NCBI RefSeq assembly: GCF_025370935.1
Contig: NC_133476.1
Span: forward strand, 19,263,730 to 19,327,729
DNA from: Choristoneura fumiferana
Taxonomy: Eukaryota > Arthropoda > Insecta > Lepidoptera > Tortricidae
Reading direction: 5' to 3'
DNA: 64,000 nucleotides
Under the pieces are notes generated by a model. The model ran no database searches, was not told where the DNA came from, and worked only from the letters and a program-made list of their open reading frames with translations. Made by a program: the position numbers and the translations under genes. How positions within the stretch are numbered: position 1 is the first letter of the stretch; each line of letters starts with the position of its first letter. Shown here one piece after another: positions 19,641-31,347 of the stretch.

Positions 19641-20570
19641 TATGCATACATATCTCGGGTTACTTATTTCTACTTTGCTACTTAAGCAGCAGCACTAGTG
19701 ACATCTATGTTGCGTCGACAGACACATTTGGAGTTGAAATAAAAAATACAAAAATACTCTAAAAAACCAATCATAATAGAACATGTCTTAAGTTTTCTAG
19801 AAATCGGTTATAAACATTTATATTTTTAAGGAAATAGCATGGAAAATTTTCCAGGAAAAATAACACCTTAGTTCTCAATAATATGATTCAAGCCACAAGA
19901 TTTCCATAGTCTCCGACGAAACAAATATCCGACGAATCGGGAACTAAATCGGACAAAGGACAGCTGGAGCTTGCGTCCGGTCACTCCAACCGCCTTGGCC
20001 ATAAACCTTTATTAAAAAAAAGACATTCATTGAGATACGTTGCATAATAATAATTGTTTGTTTGGATCTTCCGCTACAATAATGTATCACAACAAGATCC
20101 AACCCATAAGTCATTTAGTTACCTATTAATCAGTTCCCTACAGATAATCTCGCTTTTCTTTGAGCTTAAGCTGAAATACTTATAATAATTTTACTGAAAA
20201 TAGCCTTTTCCCATATACCATTTATGTTCAAGACCGCCATTTATAAATGCTTCTTCTCATACAATAACTGAGAATATCACTAAAACGTTGTACCACCAAT
20301 TTCCGCCCCCTACTCAAGACCCAACCGCCATAAACGCCGAACCAATAGCTCTAACACCTGTCAACGTGTCAGCTGTCAAGTTGACAGTTGACGTTTCTGT
20401 AAGGGTGCCTCTTGAGTTGAACAAACATTTGCTTTGTGAATAGTCTGGAGTTGCCTTGTTAAGTAAAATGACAAATAATATATTAAGGAAAGTGTATATT
20501 TTTTATACCGTAAGCAGAGGCCTTCTGATATAAACTCGGAGTCGCAATCGCTTTCACCAATCTTTTCTGT
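19641..20570. other. Intergenic; clustered GTCA/TGAC motifs at 20358-20392
   Basis: No gene. The short segment 20358-20392 packs CTGTCAAC, GTGTCAG, CTGTCAAG, TTGACAG and TTGACG, near-palindromic repeats of the TGTCA core bound by TALE homeodomain proteins. Confidence 0.4.
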
Positions 20571-20574
20571 CTAA

Positions 20575-20975
20575 TCGTCATCATCATCTCAGCCTATATC
20601 CCACATTGCTGGGCACAGGCCTCCTCTCAGAATGAAAGGGCTTGGGCTGTAGTTCTTACGCGGGCCCAGTACGGATTGGGAATTTCACACATACCATTGA
20701 ATTGCTTCGCAGGTTTGTGCAGGTTTCCTCGCGATGTTTTCCTTCACCTCGTAAAGCTCGTGGTAAATTTCAAAAGTAGTGTTCTGCCTAATGTTACAGC
20801 GTAAAGGTAGAAAGAGTTGGTGAATGTGATCGCAAGCTACTTATTGCGTGGTAGGCAAAATAGCCTCAGGTCATTTGATGGTAAGCGACCACCGCCGCTA
20901 CCTATGCTAGGTCTATGTTGGGGGAGGCCTGTTGTCCAACAGTGGACGTCCTACGGCTGATGATGATGATGATTG
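20575..20975. repeat. Moth interspersed repeats (two families abutting)
   Basis: CATTGCTGGGCACAGGCCTCCTCTCAGAA, GGGCCCAGTACGGATTGGGAA and GTGCAGGTTTCCTCGCGATG identify one widespread family (20575-20770). GTTGTCCAACAGTGGACGTCCTACGGCTGATGATG ends a second (20870-20975). Between them lies MITE-like sequence related to 52511-52647. Confidence 0.7.
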
Positions 20976-23180
20976 TTTTCGCAGTACAAAGGAAAAAAGG
21001 AACAATTTGTTTTACATAAATAAATTGCACAATTTCAGCTCTCCGATATCCAATCAATGACTGATAAACACCAAGTAGTCCCAAAAAAATAATTAGGTGT
21101 AAATAAAAAACATTGAAAAAAAAGAGACTCTATTTAGGGTTGTTACACAATAAAGATATTAGGAGTCTCGGAAAAAATATAAACAAAGAAAACAATGATA
21201 ATGTGTTTTTAAGTATTGCGAATGTCACCGGCAACGTTAATGAAACGTGGCTCGTGATTGATGATCCTACGAAATATCAAAGAGAACGCTTTATATTACA
21301 ATAAAACACCGGTCGATTGCTAGTCGGACTCGAGGATCGAGGGTTCTGTACATCTCCAGAAATCAATCTGACAAGGTCTACGTACAGACGCTAAGAATAA
21401 AAATAAGACGACGACAGACGACATTTAACTTGCAAGATTTGATTACCGACATACGGATATGAACTAAATAAAAACTTGTAGAAAGGTAATCGTGATTTTA
21501 CATATCGAAAAGTATAATTGTTTTGATCCAAAATACATTTTAGTCATGTCATGGCTATCATACAACGCGTAAAGAACATGACTGTATCTGATCCTCGGTT
21601 CTGATTTCACATTCATTAGTCATTCATGTTATCAGGTTATTAATTGAACTGCTCTGATTTTGTCTAAATGGTACTTCAATAAAATTATGTACCCATAAAA
21701 ATATTTCCGAAATAGAGCTCCATGCGTTTATTTTCAAGTCGGACTTAATGTAATGTTTGTCATTATTTTTGTTAGTTAAATATATTTTTTCCCGACAAAA
21801 CCGTTAATTTTTCAGAAAGTTTTAAATGGTCTGTCTGTAGAACTATAAGTTAGGTTAGGGTTGTTTCATAATAATTCTGAACAATTAATGAATTCAACGA
21901 AAGAAAAAAAAGAGTTATTAAAAACAACAGATTATGACTTTTAACAATTCTTATGCGAGACAGTATGGACACGATTTTTACATTATACTCTTAGCTTGTA
22001 TTTTTTTCTACCCGCTTCAGTTATGTATAAATCTTATTGCGTCCATAAAGAAAATTAACTTGAAGCTGAACTTGCTCGTAGTAAGAAAAAATGGCTGACT
22101 CTCCCCTCTGAAGCAAAATCGGGAAAAAAGTCAGTAAAATACTTTTTCAAGGCCCCTTAATTCGTCAGCAAACGTCGATATTAGCGACTTCCCTGTGACC
22201 TGCAGGGTTTGCTGAGTCACAGTACATTGACTTAAAACAGTATGGTAAAACAGTCATGTTGTGTCCAACTTCTAGTGCGAGCGGAGCGAACTCCGTACGG
22301 ACTTACTTATAGTTTAACGTACTGTCACTTGCATTAATATCTGCCACAGCGGAGCTTGCAAGAATATCTGACACGTTATTTATTATTATTATTTTATGTT
22401 GACATACTGTTTCTTGGGATTAGTAATTGGATAGTGCAAGGATTTTAATTTAATAATGTATAAGAATCAATGTAATTACTTTAGATCCTACATAATATAG
22501 TCGTTAAGATAAATTGTATGTCGTATTGACATGTTACAGAGAAACGTATATATAAGTCATAACACCTGTGTATTGTATTACCTGTAACATACAATAAACA
22601 CTTGACTTTGACGTCCTTAACCATCTTTAGAAATAAACTCGCATCAGATATTTAGCTACGCATTTATAACTTCTAGGTTTAACTTATATTACGGGTAGGT
22701 CTTGATTTTATAAAATTCTAGTCTCGTCGAACTAGTTATTGACAATTGGCAGCAATTTTATAGGTTAAACTACAGCAGTAAACTTTGATACCTACCGATT
22801 ATTTTGGATAGACCATCATCATCATATCAGCCGTAGGACTTGGACATAGGCCCAAAGTTGCGTCTAAAAGACGAAACGTCACAACATCCCTTCTCTTACT
22901 GTTGAAATCTGTGTGCCGCGTTTATCTCAGTTTGTTTAGGCGTTAGGTATTAGAATAAACCCCATCCAAAGGGTGTTCATAGGGGTGAGCTCGCAAATAA
23001 ATAGTGTTGCCAAATATTTGCCAGATCCTGCAAATCATCCGCTTAGCATACTGTTTTTGATGTAAATTTGTCTTTGTTTTGATTTAGAGCTGCCTAAAAA
23101 CACACAATATAATATAACGCGTGAGTATGACACATCAGTAGGTATAAATTTCTGTTCGCCTATCTTTAAGTTTTCCTTTC
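20976..23180. other. Intergenic with small repeat fragments
   Basis: Contains GCTAGTCGGACTCGAGGATCGAGGGTTC (21315), related to 46610-46650; GCCACAGCGGAGCTTGCAAGAATATCTGACACG (22343), related to 51185; and CATCATATCAGCCGTAGGAC (22810), inverse of the repeat end at 20960. No gene. Confidence 0.5.
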
Positions 23181-23189
23181 CTGTTTAGG

Positions 23190-23309
23190 TTAGCTTGAAA
23201 AGATCCCTTTTAGGGATAAGTTCGCCTTTGTACTCTTTTGTTTTGTTGTTTTCTTTTTGTATTTTGTATTTTATGTACAATAAAGTATTTACATACATAC
23301 ATACATATC
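23190..23309 (+). repeat. LINE 3' tail (TACATACATACA family)
   Basis: GATCCCTTTTAGGGATAAGTTCGCCTTTGTAC, then ATGTACAATAAAGTATTTACATACATACATACAT: the 3' end of a LINE family common in moths, with an AATAAA and a short tandem tail. 5'-truncated. A second copy lies at 44025-44137. Confidence 0.7.
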
Positions 23310-23334
23310 ACTCTGGTAGGTTTGCACGTTAATA

Positions 23335-23803
23335 GTCTAGGTCAGGAATGGGGAAATAGCGGCCCGCGGGCCAGGTCAAGCCCGCGACAAGATTTAATCC
23401 GGCCCGCGATCAAAACCCGTCATCTAAGTTAAATCGGTCCGCGATAAACAATATTCAAATATTTCATATAATCTGTGAGCAAGTATTTTCTTCAATGAAT
23501 CTTCGCAAAAACAAATTAAGGAACAGGATGTCTGACCATCATCTCGAGTGTATTTTACGACTTACTTTAAGTAACTTGGTGCCTAAATTCGACGCTTTAA
23601 TTAATGAACAGTCAAAATTTCATATTTCACACCGACCCAGCACATTAAAACAATAAATTTATTATAGATACTTACATGACTTATTTTTGTTGTTACTTGA
23701 TTAGAATGAAATTTATTAAATAAACGCTCCCTGGTCCGCGGAAATTTTGTAATTGTTGTATATGGCCCATCTGTAAATCTATTTCCCCATCCCTGGTCTA
23801 GGT
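23335..23803 (+). mobile_element. Non-autonomous hAT element with perfect 8-bp target duplication
   Basis: The duplicated octamer GTCTAGGT sits at 23335-23342 and 23796-23803. The element proper (23343-23795, 453 bases) begins CAGGAATGGGGAAATAG and ends with the inverse CTATTTCCCCATCCCTG: 17-base terminal repeats with one mismatch, CAG ends typical of hAT. It keeps the 3' end of a transposase gene. Confidence 0.93.
23474..23656 (+). pseudogene. hAT transposase C-terminal (dimerisation domain) fragment
   Basis: The frame reads CEQVFSSMNLRKNKLRNRMS, then DHHLECILRLTLSNLVPKFD, to a natural TAA. This matches the C-terminal dimerisation region of hAT transposases (CEQxFSxMKxxKxKxRNRLTDxxLExxLRL pattern). 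Upstream catalytic and zinc-finger parts are missing, deleted between the left terminal repeat and this domain. It cannot encode an active transposase. Related domains survive in domesticated vertebrate and insect genes, but here the intact terminal repeats show that it is simply an internally deleted transposon. Confidence 0.85.
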
Positions 23804-24170
23804 AAATGAACTTTTGATAATGGAAAACTTGTTGTTTCTTTAAAAAATATGGCTCTGTCCGTTAGAGGACAATTTTGCCAGTGTCTAGTAGTATTTGCCG
23901 TTGTACGGTAAAAAAATTCTAGAAAACGAAATATGAGAGGTAATGGTGGATCAATGGAAAACTTTAGTGCAGAAAAAACTTCAGTATATTTAAAAAATAG
24001 CGAATCTACGGAAATTAAACTAAACAGATAAATTATTCTAATCAATTTTTGTAAAAAAAAACATAAACTGTTAAATCTATAATGTAAAACTGCGAAAACC
24101 TTCAACAACTTATAAAAACCGTCATCAAAACTTTTCAAAAACGGACAGTCATCGGCATAAACCCAATTAT
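23804..24170. other. Intergenic, no gene recognised
   Basis: AT-rich. A 119-codon minus-strand frame here has no recognisable features and is probably chance. Confidence 0.4.
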
Positions 24171-24320
24171 GTACCCTTTTTGTATCGCAAACAATCGATC
24201 ACACACGCGAGCGATGACGTCACCAAACAAAGCGCCGCGATTGGTCAAAACGCCGGCACGTGACCGGCACGCGTCAATTTTCCCGCCAAATTAGAACCTT
24301 TCCCTACTAAATTGCGCTCA
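24170..24320. promoter_or_regulatory. Candidate promoter or enhancer with clustered motifs
   Basis: Within 150 bases: ATGACGTCA (CRE-like), GCGATTGGTCA (CCAAT), GCACGTGAC (E-box) and TTTTCCCGCCAAAT (E2F-like), with high CpG in an AT-rich context. No TATA or coding exon adjoins, so the served gene and direction are unknown. Confidence 0.4.
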
Positions 24321-25914
24321 ATGTCAAACATTAGGAGGAGTTGAAAAGAAAATTTGCATACTTTTCGCAACGAGCGCACTTTGGTGTTCCAAATAGGTAT
24401 TTAGAGGGTTAATTGTAATAATTTCAGTTCACTGCTTTGTTAATTGCGTTGAATTCGTGATTATAAAAGTGCTTATTTTCAGCCTTAATGTTTAACAGCA
24501 CTCTCGAAGAACACCTTTACCAATTTTTTCTTTATTTATGCGCATTTTTAACAAGTATTTTGATAATGAAAATTCTGAATAAAAACTCATTCCACAAAAC
24601 CTAGTGCTTCCCAAACGCTAACTTCATTTTCTTCGTTTATTTTTGGAACGCAAACTTAGCTATTATTAGACCACAATGCGAATAGGGACGTGTTATTACG
24701 TCAAAATTAATGTCAACTGTCAGATCTTTCAATGCTACTCACATCACAGTCTAATTACGATTTTATTTCAAATCCAAATAACAATATGTACTAAGCTAAT
24801 AATAAGATACACAAAATCTCCTAGCATCACAATAAGCCAAAATCAATCACTATCTCCCATTGGACCCCCATCCTGAATCACACATTAGACTTTCGGGTTC
24901 TATAAGGATTATTGATATAAATAATTCAATAAGCAATTATGTATGTCACTGTACAGGGCCGGTCACCCCATGGTAATCTGCTTACTTAAATCCAATATGG
25001 CTATCGGGAATTTCGAAGTAAAAAGGGAAGCCATATTGAAACTATTCAATGCTTTTAAACACATGGATTTGAAAATTTTGGCAAAAGGTCACACTGTTAA
25101 TTTTGACATTAGAGATGCCGAGATAGACGCCTAGTAAAAAATCGAAGAAGGAACAACACTATAATAGAGACAGACGTACCTTAGTATAAAACATACTAAT
25201 ATAAATGATGATGTAATATGTACCAGTAACTGATGAATATCTCTGTCCACTCCAAATAAAGTACGTTAAATTTTGCTCACAATTTTCACAAGTGAATAGA
25301 TGAAAAATAATAATCCGATTTTATTATTTTGAAATAGAAGACTTAACGGTTTACTCAAAAAAAGATGTAGGTACTTAGAATATATTGCTTGAGTCGTTTC
25401 TTCAAACCACACCCGAAACTATTCAGCATTCAAATTAAAGCTGAGAAACCGCAGGGATTTGAATTAACTCCGTTGATCCAAGGCCCAATTTTCACGGACA
25501 AGCGAGCAGACCACATTCGTGGGCCGGACCCTACAGTGGATGGAGGACTAATTACACTGTAATTTGAAGAAGTAATTCAAAGTTTAAGTATTTTACTCTC
25601 GGCTTGATTGATCAAAGAGAAGATGAGAGATAATCTTAAAACATGTAGGTAGGTAAAAAAAGAATTATCAAAGTGTTTTTGGCAGAAACCAGAAATTGAT
25701 TTAAATTTTTGACGAATAATTCTGACTATTGTTAGCATACTTTAACTGTTACCAGATTTATTAGCATAAAACCATCAACGTAACGAAAAGAACGTATTGG
25801 AAAAACAGCTAATATTTTAGACACAGCACATTATGAATTATAATTAGATGTATTTACATTCAGCTTCATCTTCTACTCTTACAAAAGATCTAAACAAATA
25901 CGTTGGCCAACCAA
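24321..25914. other. Intergenic, no gene recognised
   Basis: AT-rich. A 63-codon frame at 24943-25134 is unremarkable. No repeats recognised apart from scattered A/T runs. Confidence 0.4.
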
Positions 25915-26155
25915 CTGGACGGCCAATTAGTTAGAGAACCTGACTACGAAGCCTGAGGTCCCGGGTTCGATTCCCGGCCGGGGCAGATATTTGTATGAAA
26001 TACGAATGCTTGTTCATGGTCTTGGATGCTTAATATGTATTTACGTTTGTATTTGTCTATTTAAGTATGTTTATCTGTTGCCTAGTATCCATAGTACAAG
26101 CTTTGCTTAGCTTGGGACTACGTCTATTTGTGTCAAGTGTCCCATGATATTTATG
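25915..26155 (+). mobile_element. tRNA-derived SINE
   Basis: GGCCAATTAGTTAGAGAACC (box A, mutated) and GGTTCGATTCCCGGCCGGGG (box B). The body ends with CCCATGATATTTATG. Same family as 12177. Confidence 0.85.
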
Positions 26156-29100
26156 TTCTAAACAATGCACTCACACAGACGAGTATTTCAATGATAAAGT
26201 GACCCGTTAACTTAGTTAACTAAGGCTTCCGTATGTCCTGTGTCAAGCTTACCAATCCACTTTATTCAAAGGACTTACAATGGATCAGCAAGACCTACTG
26301 AGTCATCAATACGATAGAGACAATTCTTTTAAAAATGTTAAAAGCTGTTTCAATTCAGGACTAATTGCTGAAACTAAATGCTAAAACTTGTACATTTTTG
26401 ATGATTATATAGATAGGGCATTTGAAAAAACTGAAAATTGTCACAGGCAAATGCCAATGTAGAAACAAATAGATAGATTTGCCAAAGCAATCTGAGATCA
26501 AAGTACGTACTAAATAAGACAGCTGATAACTTTTTCCTTACACCCATTTGTGTATTTATGTGTTCAGACGGATTTCACACAAGTTGATACCGTGCTACCA
26601 AATAAACTTCTACGAAATGCTTTCAGACTGGATTTCCTGTAATGCATCGCAGAATTTCATTCGGACCACGACTTCAGTAAAAGGGGTTCGGATGGATGGT
26701 GATGATGGGGTTATGCCGGATGAACTAAGTAGGAAAATAAAATAAGATTTCTTACAAATATCGTACCATTTCTGGGTTTATTTGTGTGGCGTAATTATCT
26801 TCTTATGTAAGTTAATTTAATAAAAGCTTGCCTCGAATTGTAAAAACATTTGGCAATAAACCACCATAATTAACAAATTAATTCTATGATTTAGAACAAA
26901 CTGTAATTATTCTGAACTGTGGTGTCATGCAATTAAATGAAACAAAGATTCCTAAAAGTAACACGTTTTTGTGGTTATTATACAGTCATACATCATACAT
27001 ACCTAAGTACATCCATCATACTAATGAAACTGTCAAGGTGCTCAATAATGTTTTAACACGCTCTTATGTGATTGTTATTACGGTCGTCTTTAGATATTTT
27101 GACAGTTATAATGATGGCGATTGTAATCAAAATTTCACTCGTTTGCGTCAGTTTTGAAAATTACACGAATTAATTAAATTTTAGTTTGTTTTTTATTTTT
27201 CTTCTCTTGTTGCTGTAATCATGCCTATTGTATAACACCATCCAATTCATAGAAAGCTCAATTAACACAAGCTTGTGATTCCGAACCGATGTATCCATGT
27301 AAAAGCTGCAAATTCACGGCAGCATTCTGTTTTGTATTGGATTGAATGAAACTTTGTGTGTATTCCGCACGGACACAGACATTAAAATTGCAGGGCCATT
27401 ATATTCAACACAAAAGAATACTTATTGTCACACTAACACTATATCTATATATTTCGAGCAAATCTGTTTGTAATTATTTTACTATTACGAGATCATCATT
27501 GTTACGTTGAGATGCATTCAATTCTCTTTCGCGTGCATTCTACCATTATTTTCATCTTCATCATACTCCACTTGAGCAACTTTGTTTGAGAGTTTATACA
27601 ACCAAATATTTAAAAATAGTACGAACCCTTTCAGCAAGAGCCTATAATTTCCTACATTCACTGTCGTAGCCAGTAGCTTGATCTAGTTTCACGATCCACA
27701 GAGTTACTAATAATCAATTTACGCCAGGCTCTCTGTCCATTAAACCACTTGTGTACTACGATGTATGATATTGGATGCCGATAGAATATCGATGAGTTTA
27801 AGTACGTCTTGCTAGGTTATCTTCGTTTAATGTAAATAACTAGTTAAGATTGAGAAGGTAAGTCTTAAGTGCACCTTTCATGATCTCTGCTTTCATCAGG
27901 AGTCGGAAGACTACCATTGCTGAACAAAGGCCTCCTCCTTAGAACGACACAATGTACGACAACTCGCCACTTGCACTCGCCGGTTGCCCAGAATTCTCAT
28001 GAAGCTGTCAGTCCAGTAGTGAGAGGTCTGCCAATGCTTCGTCTTCCGGTCGGACTAATTCATTACTAGCGGTATTTTGGCTGCGGTTACCTTTGATGGG
28101 TTCTTGATTATTTTCACTCATAGGCCTTATTGTCTCGGAATCACGATTGTTTTTACCATTTCTTTCCGTCACACGGTATTTGATAAGGATAAATAGAGAT
28201 GATTAATGCTATTGCGAGCGCTCGGACGGTAGACAAAACGGCCACAGCTGTATACCTACACCATGATCACGGGCAGGAAATAATTGTGTAATTGAATTAA
28301 CAGCAGATCATTTGAACATTTAAATAATAATTTCCCTTAGTTAATAAAAGCAAAACCTTAGGTAAAGAAAATAACAAATATCTTAAGAAAGTCTTTCTAC
28401 TTTGATTTCCTTGTCTATTTACTTTTAACAAACCAAACACATAAGCTAGGTATTCAATTGACAACTAAATCCTCTTCAGCCGGAATACCGTTGGTCTACT
28501 AGGAAGGGAAAAACTATTTGCTAAGACTTTGCCGGTTCATAGGGCCATAATCCCCAGGGTACGGTGTGCAAATTAATGCAACGAAATTTGCTGGGGAGTG
28601 GTTTTTGGCGCCAAAATGCAGTTATGGCGCTGCATAATGCAGTTTTCGTGTTTTGCTCGGGAATGTTCGGGTTTATAGCTGACATTACACCTTCAACTTT
28701 AGTAAGCAACTTAATACTGGTCGTTAAATCATTATTTATTAAGATGACAGTAAATCTGTAGTCTGTGGGGAGTGAGTTTTGATTCCATACAAGGTGTCTA
28801 AATGAATCCGGAATATTTCATACAGTGTTTAAGAAAGTCCGAATTACAACTCCAGCAAAAACTTTTTACTTAAAACCTAAACTTTTATAAAGGATTCACA
28901 ATTAAATATTATGAAAAACTAAATATCTACAGTTAAACCTATTCAACCACTAGTTTTATTATTCTGGATAAATTTTGTGCCGCCGTGTTTATCGTGTTAT
29001 TTTTCCCTTCCGTTAAATATATATAATATTTGTAATGAAGATGAGGGTAGTTTTTCAAGATACGTGACCCTTGTTTTTTTATGTCTGAATCTCCCGGTTG

Positions 29101-31211
29101 TTTTTATTCAGAGTCTGTAACTTGTATCTCTTAGTTTGATAAAGTTTAGTTTGAATTAAGTGGTTTAAATAATTACAGATGAAAAATTTACACCAACTAA
29201 GAACACAACTACAAATACAACTTGTTCTTCAGTAAACGAAACATCACTCGCAAGAGTCCTATCCACACCGCACGAAGGACGGTTATTTTCTACATCTCTA
29301 TCATTTGCTATAACCTCTCTGTCTGTACAACCAAATGTAACCAGCTTCTGCTGTCGCTCCATAATCTCAGCTTAAACAAGGCAGAGACGCTCACGCTTCG
29401 CTGCCCGTTTTTAACAACCCTACCGAAACAACGGCTCCAATAATTGATGCTTTGCAAACGTTTGCTTTAGAATTCGAGTGATGCTGGATGGTTTATATTG
29501 GAAATCAGGCAATTTGTTTCAGGAAATAGGGACCCGTCTTTGGTAAACGCTACAGCGGCATATTAGGCGTTGGCTTATTTTTTACCCGAATGCTAGAAAG
29601 AAGGTTAGATTATGTTTTGTGAGCGTGTGTACGTCTATTTCTTTGGCATTAGAATCACCATCTTTAAAATGTGTTTTTTCTTTTATTTGGTCATGATATG
29701 TTGGCTGAATAAACGTATTTCTATTCTATTATATTCTAAAATTGTGTTCATGAATTCAATGCAAATATTTATCTCGTCTAGGCTAGAACAACATTTAATG
29801 TCATTAATTATTTTCCCATCCTGTCCCTTTTACACTGAATAAGTTAGAAAGAGACGCAATTGGCGAAAAATGACAAATGATTTGCTGTACTAGAGTTGCA
29901 GGGTGACCAGTGGTCCACGGGAGACAGCCTATAAAACTGTCTTCTCTGTGATGTATGGTTTAGTTCCTGATGGGATTGTTGATCAGGGCAATGATAAACT
30001 TTTACATTTAAAAAAATGTACAAAAAAGAAAAACAATAGACAAAGATTTCATGATTAAAAAAGAAATCATGTATCTTGACATTTTAATGAATGTGTTTAA
30101 AATATACAGTTAAATAATTTCCTTCTATTTTTTTGGCTACTTGTGTGTTATTGATATGCTTGTGAGGTACTGAAACTATTATAGCAAAAACTTCGTACGA
30201 GTAACCGTAGTGTTTAGGAAATTATTTGATTAAGTAGTTAAATTGTATAATTTAAACACATTATTAAAAATGTCAAAAAAAAAATGTCAAGGTAAATGAT
30301 TTATATTTTAATCATGAACTTTTTATCTGTTGAAATCTCAGTTAAAAAAAATACCTATGTATAATTCTCAAAGTAAATAATTATAAAGTAAACAATATTT
30401 TTTTCTTTAATTTTAGTTATTACCACACAACTAATAGACAAGTACACCTTATTTCATTAATAAAAGGAAAACAATATAAATAAATGTTTTATTAGCTCGA
30501 CTTTTAACGCCAATAATAGATAACAAGAAAAGAGACTCAAGGAAAACGTAATATAATAAGATACTCAACTGCGAGATGGAAAATGAAGGCGAAGCAAGAA
30601 CTGGACGACTTGTGCACGTTTTGTACATTCAGTTGAGATTCATTTATTTTGAGATAAAATGACAGGCGTCGTAGCGCTACCAACATTACAGCATACTCTA
30701 AAAAACGCTGGCTGGTTTGTTTCATAAAAGTTTTCATCAAAAAACAAACAAATCGTCTTACGACTTCTGAATTTTATATTCCGAACGTCGTGTTTTTAAA
30801 TTGCATGATTGTTTTTCTTATTTTTCCAGCGAAAAGTTGAAATTTACTGGTAAATAAAATGGTTCACAGACAAACATGTTTTTATTAAAAAGCGTCTAAG
30901 GGCCCTTTGGTGGATTAATTGAATAATTTTCACGTAAACATTTCAAACCGACAGTTGTCGAGTATTGATTTCCACTACCCTCTAGTGGTATTTTGGCGCA
31001 AGCTACAAAAGTAAGCGGAGATTAATGTTTCATTGAATTTTTAAGTTTTAAACATTTTATAACAGCTTTGTATTGCGACTAATACAGACGAATGAAAAGG
31101 GAATCAAACCTTCTATAGTTAAAAATGTTGCCACGTCAAGCTTTTTTCGCGCTTTTTACTCTTTATGCCGTACTCTATCCTCATGACATGATGTTTTCAC
31201 ATGTTATTAGG
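26156..31211. other. Long intergenic stretch with repeat fragments
   Basis: No gene recognised. Contents: a moth repeat fragment at 27908-28090 (GCTGAACAAAGGCCTCC; CGTCTTCCGGTCGG), an AT-rich foldback at 30064-30300, and GGTTGGCTGAATAAACGTATTTCTATTCTATT (29700), a retroelement-tail motif. Short frames throughout look random. Confidence 0.45.
30064..30300. mobile_element. AT-rich foldback element
   Basis: CTTGACATTTTAATGAATGTGTTTAAAATATACAG...AATAATTTCC (30064-30123) is mirrored by GGAAATTATTTGAT...TTTAAACACATTATTAAAAATGTCAA (30216-30300). Arms are imperfect; the loop is about 90 bases. Confidence 0.6.
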
Positions 31212-31347
31212 TACAGTCAAGGGAAAAGATATCGACACGGCCAAAGTTGCACAAATATGTATACACGGCCTTAATGTTAAGTGCATAAAGACGTGTATAC
31301 ATATTTTTGTAACTTTGGCCGTGTCGATATCTTTGCCCTTGACTGTA
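31212..31347. mobile_element. MITE flanked by TA (mariner-like)
   Basis: CAGTCAAGGGAAAAGATATCGACACGGCCAAAG (from 31214) is matched inversely by CTTTGGCCGTGTCGATATCTTTGCCCTTGACTG (to 31345). TA dinucleotides flank both ends (31212-31213, 31346-31347). The element is 132 bases with arms of about 56. Confidence 0.85.
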
